A DNA stretch of 64,000 bases. Source: JAQVEM01 sp964601205. Lineage in GTDB: Bacteria > Actinomycetota > Humimicrobiia > Humimicrobiales > Humimicrobiaceae. The stretch's first letter is position 1. Each line of letters begins with the position of its first letter. The notes beneath the pieces are model-generated. The model worked only from the letters and a program-made list of their open reading frames with translations, searched no databases and was not told the DNA's origin. The position numbers and the translations under genes are program-made. Shown here in pieces: positions 58,132 to 64,000 of this stretch. The DNA is taken from NCBI GenBank assembly GCA_964601205.1, contig CAZRML010000036.1:1-64000 (forward strand). The letters are read 5' to 3'.

Positions 58132-60207
58132 ATGTTGCATAACATAAATTTTCTTGTTCCGTTAACTGCAATAGTCCTGATAGCCTTTCTCGGAACTTTT
58201 TGTATCTGGATAAATAAAAAAGGCATTCAGGACATTATCGGGACCTGGATAATGATTCTCTCAATAATCTGGATGACAGCTTATATACTTGAACAGAGTA
58301 CCTCAATCAATTATCTAAAAGTACTTTCTGATAAGATTCAATATGGCAGTTCTATTCTGCTACCGCTGGGCTTGTTCCTATTAGCAGCCAGATATGTCAA
58401 CTTTAATAAGATTTTCAAATTAAGATACCTTATCCCCATTAGTATTATCCCCGCTGTCACTATATTTTTAGCACTGACCAATGAGCTGCATAAATTAGTC
58501 TGGATAGACGCGAAGATGGTCTTATTTGATTCATTTAGTTTAATTGTTAAACAATATAACATATTACATTTTATATCTATTATCTACAGCGGACTGCTTA
58601 TTTTAACCGGGATAATTGTTGTCCTGGTAAATACAATAAAGCTATTTCCAAAACCTGATGGCCAGAATCGCTGGAAAAAGTTTTTCTTAATACCTTATAT
58701 ATCAATCCCCTGGCTAATTACTATAATAAAATTTGCGGGTTTTAACCCTTTCCCTTATATAGATGAAACTCCCATAATAATCTCTATCTGTACCATTTCT
58801 ATCATTTTCTTTCTTAATAAGACCAGCATAAAGGAAATTATGCCCGTAGCATTTGAAACCATCTTTGAGAACATGGATGACGGGGTGATACTTACAGATG
58901 GAAAAGGTAGTATTCTAAAATTAAATTCTGCTTCCCAGAAAATATTCCAGACCTCTATAAACAAAGTAGCCGGTAAACCTCTTGATTATTTAATGTCTGA
59001 TATGAACGATAAACCTGACGATCTCCTGGAAAATAAAGATTTAAAAATAGGTAATAACGGAAGCACGTGTTTTTTTAATACCAGACAAACAGACATAAAA
59101 ACTAACAGTGGCAAATCCCTGGGCAAGGTAATCGTATTAAGGGATATAACTGAAATAAGAAAAGCGGAAGAGGATATAAAATATTTAAGCTTTTATGATA
59201 AATTAACCGGTGTTTACAATAGAGCTTTTTTTGATATTGAGTTAAAAAGACTAAACGCCCGGAGACAGATGCCTTTAAGTCTTGTGCTCGGTGATTTAAA
59301 TGGACTAAAGCTAATAAATGACACTTTTGGCCATATATATGGAGATAAACTTATTAAAAAAGTTGCAAATATATTAAAAGCATGCTTTAGAGAGGAAGAC
59401 ATTGTGGTCAGGTGGGGAGGAGACGAATTTAGTATCTTGCTACCCAAAACTTCATATTCCACCACCATGCAAATAGTAAACAGGGTTCATAAAAAATGCC
59501 GCGAGCACAGCACAGAAACCATGCATATAAGTATATCTACAGGAATCATTACTACGGAAAAACCCTATAATAATACTGATAAGTTATTAATTGAAGCAGA
59601 GGACAGGATGTACAAACATAAGCTCGTAGAGAATCAGAGTGTGCGGAATTCAATTATATCTTCATTGAGCAAAGCTCTTGAAGAAAGGGATTATGAAACC
59701 GAGGAGCACACACAAAGAATAGAAAAGTACAGCCTGCTTTTCGGTGATATCCTCAATCTCCCCGGTACCGAACTTGATAAATTAAGTCTGTTATCCACTC
59801 TACATGATATTGGAAAGATTGGTATTCCTGATAGTATTATCCTTAAACCCGGCAAACTTAACAAAAAGGAATGGGGAATCATGAGAAAACACTCTGAAAT
59901 TGGTTACAGGATAGCAATGTCATCTCCTGACCTGGTACACATAGCAAAATCCATTTTGCACCATCATGAAAGATGGGATGGAAAAGGCTATCCCCGGGGC
60001 CTGGCCGGTAAAAAAATACCCATGGAGTCAAGGATAATATCAATCGTTGATGCTTATGATGCTATGACAAGCGATAGACCTTACAGAAAAGCCCTGACCA
60101 GGGGAATGGCTATAGAGGAGTTAAAAAGATGCAGTGGCTCTCAGTTTGACCCTGCCCTTGTAGATATTTTTATGAATCAATTACTGGTAAAAGAAGAAGC
60201 GAGTTAA
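58132..60207 (+). CDS. Sensor with PAS, GGDEF and HD-GYP domains
   Basis: A 691-residue protein. The N-terminal 230 residues form about seven or eight membrane helices (7TM-type sensor), with LLAARYVNFNKIFKLRYLIP. A PAS-like domain (about 238-350) starts FETIFENMDDGVILTDGKG. The GGDEF domain (about 355-510) has an intact RWGGDEFSILL active site with REED five residues before it, the inhibitory RxxD site. The HD-GYP domain (about 515-685) has HDIGKIGIPD, HHERWDGKGYPRGL and AYDAMTSDRPYR. It can thus both make and break cyclic-di-GMP. It starts with ATG after AAGGA, 12 bases away. Its leader carries a terminator. Confidence 0.92.
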   Translation: MLHNINFLVPLTAIVLIAFLGTFCIWINKKGIQDIIGTWIMILSIIWMTAYILEQSTSINYLKVLSDKIQYGSSILLPLGLFLLAARYVNFNKIFKLRYLIPISIIPAVTIFLALTNELHKLVWIDAKMVLFDSFSLIVKQYNILHFISIIYSGLLILTGIIVVLVNTIKLFPKPDGQNRWKKFFLIPYISIPWLITIIKFAGFNPFPYIDETPIIISICTISIIFFLNKTSIKEIMPVAFETIFENMDDGVILTDGKGSILKLNSASQKIFQTSINKVAGKPLDYLMSDMNDKPDDLLENKDLKIGNNGSTCFFNTRQTDIKTNSGKSLGKVIVLRDITEIRKAEEDIKYLSFYDKLTGVYNRAFFDIELKRLNARRQMPLSLVLGDLNGLKLINDTFGHIYGDKLIKKVANILKACFREEDIVVRWGGDEFSILLPKTSYSTTMQIVNRVHKKCREHSTETMHISISTGIITTEKPYNNTDKLLIEAEDRMYKHKLVENQSVRNSIISSLSKALEERDYETEEHTQRIEKYSLLFGDILNLPGTELDKLSLLSTLHDIGKIGIPDSIILKPGKLNKKEWGIMRKHSEIGYRIAMSSPDLVHIAKSILHHHERWDGKGYPRGLAGKKIPMESRIISIVDAYDAMTSDRPYRKALTRGMAIEELKRCSGSQFDPALVDIFMNQLLVKEEAS

Positions 60208-60263
60208 TTTTATTTTAGGTTGAACAGACTGATATTATTATCAAGTCTGGAGGAAAATTATAC

Positions 60264-61313
60264 ATGTCAGAAATCCGGTTAAACAGAAAATTGAAAGTTT
60301 TATTTTTAATATTTGTGTATATGGCTGTATTTACACTGATATTATTTAATTTACCAAAATTTTCCTATGCCGAAGGCAAAGACAATAAACCTGAAGTAAA
60401 CGTAAATATACAGCTTAGCTATAAGGATAAACCTGTAGTTAATACAGACGTACAGTTTAACGGAGATACAGAACCCAAAATTAATATAAATATAGATAAG
60501 GATGATAAGGATAAAGATAAAGATGTAGATAAGGATGTAGATAAGGATGATAATGATGATAAAGATGATAAGGATGATAAAGATGATGAAGGAGATAATG
60601 ATAGTGATGACAGTAAGGAAAATAGTGGCGGTGATGATGAAAAAGAATACGGCAACGACAGCAATGAAGGCAATATAGACAATATTAAAAATTACGAAGA
60701 AGAGGCAGAAAATAATAACAGGGATGTAGATAAAGATGATAAGGATGATAAGGATAAGGATATAGATAAGGATAAAGATTATAGGGATGATAAGGATAAA
60801 AAGGAGAAAAATACAAATGTCTGGCTGGATAACATAAGTAACGGGTTTATTCAACACATCTCTGAATATATATCCAGACAGAATAATATTGTTTTAGAGC
60901 GTAAAAATTACACGATAAATACAAAGGATAAAAAGGTCGGGGACACCGGAGAGTCAGGCAAAAACCCGGTTAAGCCAGCCAAATCCAATAGTAAACAAAT
61001 CAACCCGGTAGAAGATTATGACAGCATTATTATTAAAATTGATTATTTGCTGGAAAAAATATTAAAAGTTAAAAAAGAAAAAATCACCGGTAGTATTGGT
61101 ATAAATATAAATAATATTGAAGACCTGCTGGATACCGAAAGAATTATTGGAAAACATCATATTTTATCGGTAATAGATTTAGATGAAATTGTTGATTTAA
61201 ACTACACGTCAGATATAAAAACGGTAAGAGAAACAGGCCAGACTGAAAAACTTCCGGGGTTTGTTTTAAATATCTGGAACAAATTTAAACAGCTGATAAT
61301 TCTTTATGGCTAA
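60264..61313 (+). CDS. Secreted Asp/Lys-repeat protein
   Basis: A 349-residue protein with a signal peptide (about residues 10-36, ending FSYAEG). The mature part has two blocks of Asp/Lys-rich repeats (about 78-118 and 154-181), for example DKDDKDDKDDEGDND, interrupted by a Gly/Glu/Asn stretch. A C-terminal region of about 165 residues (from NVWLDNISNGF) is helical and charged. The repeats could bind calcium or other cations or form an extended acidic-basic stalk. I recognise no catalytic domain. It follows the GGDEF/HD-GYP gene by 56 bases with GGAGG before the start, so it may be co-transcribed and part of the same response. Confidence 0.65.
   Translation: MSEIRLNRKLKVLFLIFVYMAVFTLILFNLPKFSYAEGKDNKPEVNVNIQLSYKDKPVVNTDVQFNGDTEPKININIDKDDKDKDKDVDKDVDKDDNDDKDDKDDKDDEGDNDSDDSKENSGGDDEKEYGNDSNEGNIDNIKNYEEEAENNNRDVDKDDKDDKDKDIDKDKDYRDDKDKKEKNTNVWLDNISNGFIQHISEYISRQNNIVLERKNYTINTKDKKVGDTGESGKNPVKPAKSNSKQINPVEDYDSIIIKIDYLLEKILKVKKEKITGSIGININNIEDLLDTERIIGKHHILSVIDLDEIVDLNYTSDIKTVRETGQTEKLPGFVLNIWNKFKQLIILYG
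60495..60806. repeat. GAT/AAG triplet-rich repeat tract within the KD protein gene
   Basis: Irregular runs of GATAAG and GATGAT codon pairs, in two blocks separated by about 35 codons, encode the Asp/Lys repeats. Units are imperfect, so it is not a clean microsatellite, but slippage could vary its length. Confidence 0.6.
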
Positions 61314-61605
61314 CGCCCCTAATATTTACTGAACTGATTACTTTCGCTTTTCACCCAAAGCTATTTTTAAAAAAATAAATAGTTCCAATAAGCAATTGTT
61401 AACTACAGGATATCCCCCGTAATATTGTTCTTCACAAAAAAGGAACCAGCCAAACAATATTCGCACCCTGTTTATTCAGGAAATTGAGTATTAAAAATCA
61501 GTAAGCTATCTTTCATTAATTATAAACCTTCAAATCTCCAGATTTTCCTCATTTTTAGTTGCTATGATACATTTCATAAAAAATAAAAAACGGGGAGATA
61601 GTTCA

Positions 61606-63117
61606 ATGGCCACAAATAATATATTAAAAAAAATGCACGCCGGGATATCCGGTAGAATAAGAACACAATTAAATATGGCAGGCAGGGTGGCAGGAAAAAG
61701 AAAAAGGGGGTTAATAGTAGCTTCAGCGGTTGTTATGGTAACCGGTACTATGCTAACCCTGACCTCCTGCGTGGGCGGAGTAATGGGAGGAAAAGCTTTT
61801 AATGATATGCCCGTAGCAAATCAGGAAGATTCACAGACTTTTCAGGTGACAAAGGGCAATATTTCACGGGAAATATCCGTAACCGGGTCCGTTGATTCTA
61901 AAAATTACACCACCTTTAATTTACGAGTTTCAGGTGAGGTACTAAAAGCCATAGAGGCAGGGGGCGCTTTTAAAGAAGGAGAGCTCCTGGTGCAAATTGA
62001 TGATAGTGAAAAACAGGATAGTTTGTTTGAAATAGAAAAGAATTTAGAGATTTCCAAAAGCTCTCTAAGGCTTGCACGGCTGAGTTACCAGAGCGCCCTG
62101 GACTCCAATCATATTGCAATACAACAGGCTCAAATAAATGAACAGAAGGCAGCAGAATCTACCGAGAATACCCTTAAATCTCTTCAAATCTCAATGGAAA
62201 GTGCAGATGCATCTGTGGAGAGTGCAGAGCGTGCCCTTGAAGAAGCAAAACAACTACTGGAAATGGTCGAAGATGAATCCACTACAACAGAAATGCAACT
62301 TGCACAATATGAATCAAGTGTAGAATCTGCTGAAGAAAAAGTGGAGTCGTCAGAGCTCTCAGAAAAATCAACACAGTTACAACAAGAATCTTCATATGAA
62401 AATTCTCTTATAAACCAGTCTTCAACATACTGGTCAAATCTGTCCAGTCTGCAATCTGCAGAAAAGGCAATAACACAGGCCGCCGAAAATCTGAAGCAAA
62501 CACAAATAAAACTTGAGCTTGCAGAGAAAGAGTACGAAAATGCAAAAGAAGACCTGGGAGAATATAAAATATATGCCCCCTATGATGGTATGGTTGTTTC
62601 AACTGATTTTACGGCCGGAGGGGAGATAAATGAAGGTGGCTCCGTTTCAATTATCAGCAATGACTTCATAATAAAAGCTATGGTCAGTGAAAGTGATATA
62701 GTAAAAATATCCATCGGCCAGGAATCAAATGTTACGCTGGATGCTTATCCTGATATTGTGCTTACAGGAAATGTAAAAAAAATATTACCCATAGGAAGTG
62801 AAGAGGGCAACATAGTTTACTATGAAACTACAATAAGCTTTAAAAATGAAGCAGACGTTGAAATACTTTATGGGATGTCGGCCAATATTTATATAATAGA
62901 TGTTATGGCAGAAAACGTGCTTTATGTTCCCTTTCAGGCAGTTTATGAGGAAGAAGGAAAAAGCTATGTAGATGTAATTATACCGGGAAAGGGTGAAGAA
63001 GATGAAGAAGCCCTAAATGTAAGAAAAACCGGGATCACAACAGGTACCAGTAATTATTATTATATAGAAGTAATTTCAGGACTGGATGAGGGTGATACTA
63101 TAATTACTTCAAGGTAA
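61606..63117 (+). CDS. MacA-like periplasmic adaptor (HlyD family)
   Basis: The ATG at 61606 follows GGGGAGA and is preferred over an in-frame ATG 42 bases upstream. The 503-residue protein has a basic N-terminus, a hydrophobic anchor (about 37-55) with a lipobox-like LTSC, then VTKGNISREISVTGSVDSKN, the start of the adaptor's beta-barrel and lipoyl half. A long alpha-helical hairpin (about 140-315, rich in Glu, Gln and Ser) follows. The closing lipoyl half has YKIYAPYDGMVVSTDFTAGG and a membrane-proximal part with TGTSNYYYIEVISGLDEGDT. It links an inner-membrane ABC exporter to the outside. The MacB-type ATPase follows. Confidence 0.88.
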   Translation: MATNNILKKMHAGISGRIRTQLNMAGRVAGKRKRGLIVASAVVMVTGTMLTLTSCVGGVMGGKAFNDMPVANQEDSQTFQVTKGNISREISVTGSVDSKNYTTFNLRVSGEVLKAIEAGGAFKEGELLVQIDDSEKQDSLFEIEKNLEISKSSLRLARLSYQSALDSNHIAIQQAQINEQKAAESTENTLKSLQISMESADASVESAERALEEAKQLLEMVEDESTTTEMQLAQYESSVESAEEKVESSELSEKSTQLQQESSYENSLINQSSTYWSNLSSLQSAEKAITQAAENLKQTQIKLELAEKEYENAKEDLGEYKIYAPYDGMVVSTDFTAGGEINEGGSVSIISNDFIIKAMVSESDIVKISIGQESNVTLDAYPDIVLTGNVKKILPIGSEEGNIVYYETTISFKNEADVEILYGMSANIYIIDVMAENVLYVPFQAVYEEEGKSYVDVIIPGKGEEDEEALNVRKTGITTGTSNYYYIEVISGLDEGDTIITSR

Positions 63118-63158
63118 TAAATTAAAGGCTATAAAAATTAAATTTTATGGAGTTTTAA

Positions 63159-63929
63159 ATGAGCGGCAAAATTATAGATATGAAAGAAATTGTAAAAATA
63201 TATAAAACCGGAGATATGGGGCTATATGCACTGAGAGGAGTGGACCTGGAAATAAGAAAAGGAGAGTTTATTTCCATAATGGGACCTTCAGGTTCAGGGA
63301 AATCCACGCTTATGAATATTATCGGATGCCTTGATACCCCGACTGCAGGTTCGTATATAGTTGAGGAGGAAGATGTAAGTAAGTTAAAAGATGACCATCT
63401 GGCAGAGATACGTAATAAAAAAATAGGCTTCGTTTTCCAGACTTTCAATCTTCTTCCCAGGTTTAATATCATAGGGAACATAGAACTGCCACTGATTTAC
63501 TCCAAATCAGCCCCGATTCGAATCAGAAGGACACTTATAGATAAAGTGGTTGATTCGGTAGGTCTGACAGGCTGGAAAAGGCACAGGCCCGGTGAGCTTT
63601 CAGGCGGCCAGAGGCAGAGAGTTGCTATTGCAAGAGCCCTGGTAAATAACCCCTCGCTCATACTTGCCGATGAGCCGACAGGTAACCTGGATTCAAGAAC
63701 CGGGGAGGAGATTATCGCCATATTCCAGAAATTAAACAGGGAAGGAAAGACCATAATACTTGTTACACACGAACTTGAGATAGCCATGCACACCAGCAGG
63801 ATTATATATCTAAAAGACGGTATCATTACAAATGAAGAAATAATAGACTCTCCTGTTGACGCTATCGCTAAACTAAATAAAATGCCCGGATTGGAAGATA
63901 GGATAAATAATTCCGGAGCAAATAAATAA
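63159..63929 (+). CDS. MacB/LolD-type ABC ATP-binding protein
   Basis: A 256-residue ATPase of the MacB/LolD/FtsE class. It opens IIDMKEIVKIYKTGDMGLYA, has Walker A GPSGSGKSTLMNIIG near residue 46, a Q-loop KIGFVFQTFNLLPRFN, the signature GELSGGQRQRVAIARAL near 151, and Walker B SLILADEPTGNLDSRTGEE. The H-loop is VTHELEIAMHTSRI. The KTG-D-x-x-x-x-ALRGVDL start is typical of MacB ATPases. GGAG precedes the start, 41 bases after the adaptor. Its permease is expected downstream; the last bases of the window (AAGGATGAAA) are consistent with the next start region but no coding sequence can be read. Confidence 0.93.
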   Translation: MSGKIIDMKEIVKIYKTGDMGLYALRGVDLEIRKGEFISIMGPSGSGKSTLMNIIGCLDTPTAGSYIVEEEDVSKLKDDHLAEIRNKKIGFVFQTFNLLPRFNIIGNIELPLIYSKSAPIRIRRTLIDKVVDSVGLTGWKRHRPGELSGGQRQRVAIARALVNNPSLILADEPTGNLDSRTGEEIIAIFQKLNREGKTIILVTHELEIAMHTSRIIYLKDGIITNEEIIDSPVDAIAKLNKMPGLEDRINNSGANK

Positions 63930-64000
63930 AATTTCTGACACGGAAGTAATAATTAGCAGAATTACGGTATAAAAAAACGAATTCTAATAGAAGGATGAAA

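Noticed and set aside
60495..60806. CRISPR-like array
   Set aside because: The units are irregular codon repeats in frame with a protein, without constant repeats and unique spacers.
60351..60857. Ile-rich and Ser/Leu-rich minus-strand frames opposite the Asp/Lys repeats
   Set aside because: They arise from the complement of GAT/AAG codons. The signal peptide and ribosome binding site support the plus strand.
63995..64000. Start of the next gene (ATGAAA)
   Set aside because: AAGGATGAAA could be either a start or the ribosome binding site of a start just outside the window; no coding sequence can be read.

Overview
The window is AT-rich bacterial chromosome, densely coding on both strands, with no CRISPR array, insertion sequence or prophage that I can recognise. 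The best taxonomic clue is the minus-strand order recF - DUF721 - gyrB - gyrA - DUF4870 - DUF3566 - tRNA-Ile - tRNA-Ala (28.8 to 21.2 kb). A DUF3566 membrane protein between gyrA and the tRNA-Ile/tRNA-Ala pair is characteristic of Actinobacteria. Combined with low GC, strictly anaerobic-looking metabolism (formate dehydrogenase, PPi-type phosphofructokinase, KDPG pathway) and no respiratory genes, it suggests a low-GC anaerobic actinobacterial lineage such as the uncultured OPB41/Humimicrobiia type. That placement is inference.

Layout. 0-5 kb: envelope and small proteins (truncated secreted protein, lipoprotein, dodecin, DUF937, LysM, zinc metallopeptidase), then decayed MazF-toxin and alpha/beta-hydrolase remnants fused at a deletion scar (5.0-5.4 kb). 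5.5-10.3 kb: TetR - MMPL transporter - secreted coiled-coil protein. 10.4-19 kb: Lcl/DUF1566 membrane protein, NagZ-type lipoprotein, a chagasin-inhibitor remnant, Rieske protein, HU, class I aldolase, M23 peptidase, dihydrolipoyl dehydrogenase and small unknowns. 19.3-21.1 kb: an orphan PTS galactitol-type IIC. 21.2-28.8 kb: tRNAs and the gyrase/recF block. 29.0-36.4 kb: a cytosolic NAD(P)-linked formate dehydrogenase (NuoE-like, NuoF-like, FdhA), MobA and a FocA formate channel, followed by a ferredoxin remnant and a Fur-like box. 36.8-40.5 kb: L,D-transpeptidase, an ATP-cone/nuclease fusion and a drug-type ABC exporter.

40.7-50.4 kb is a coherent uronate catabolic cluster on the minus strand: IclR regulator, TRAP transporter DctPQM, KduI, KduD, an Eda aldolase carrying an extra glyoxalase-fold domain, KdgK and a PPi-type phosphofructokinase. 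Together they would import an unsaturated-uronate-derived sugar and convert it to pyruvate and glyceraldehyde-3-phosphate. 50.5-57.6 kb holds a FAH-family hydrolase, LysE exporter, Na/Pi symporter with PhoU, CDF metal exporter, DUF3048 protein and a PAS protein.

57.9-60.2 kb contains the least explained signal: a good promoter, a compact potential pseudoknot and a rho-independent terminator ahead of a GGDEF/HD-GYP cyclic-di-GMP enzyme, which looks like a riboswitch-type leader I cannot assign to a known class. The window ends with an Asp/Lys-repeat secreted protein and a MacA/MacB-like export pair whose permease lies outside. Function calls rest on motifs read by eye; no database search was run.
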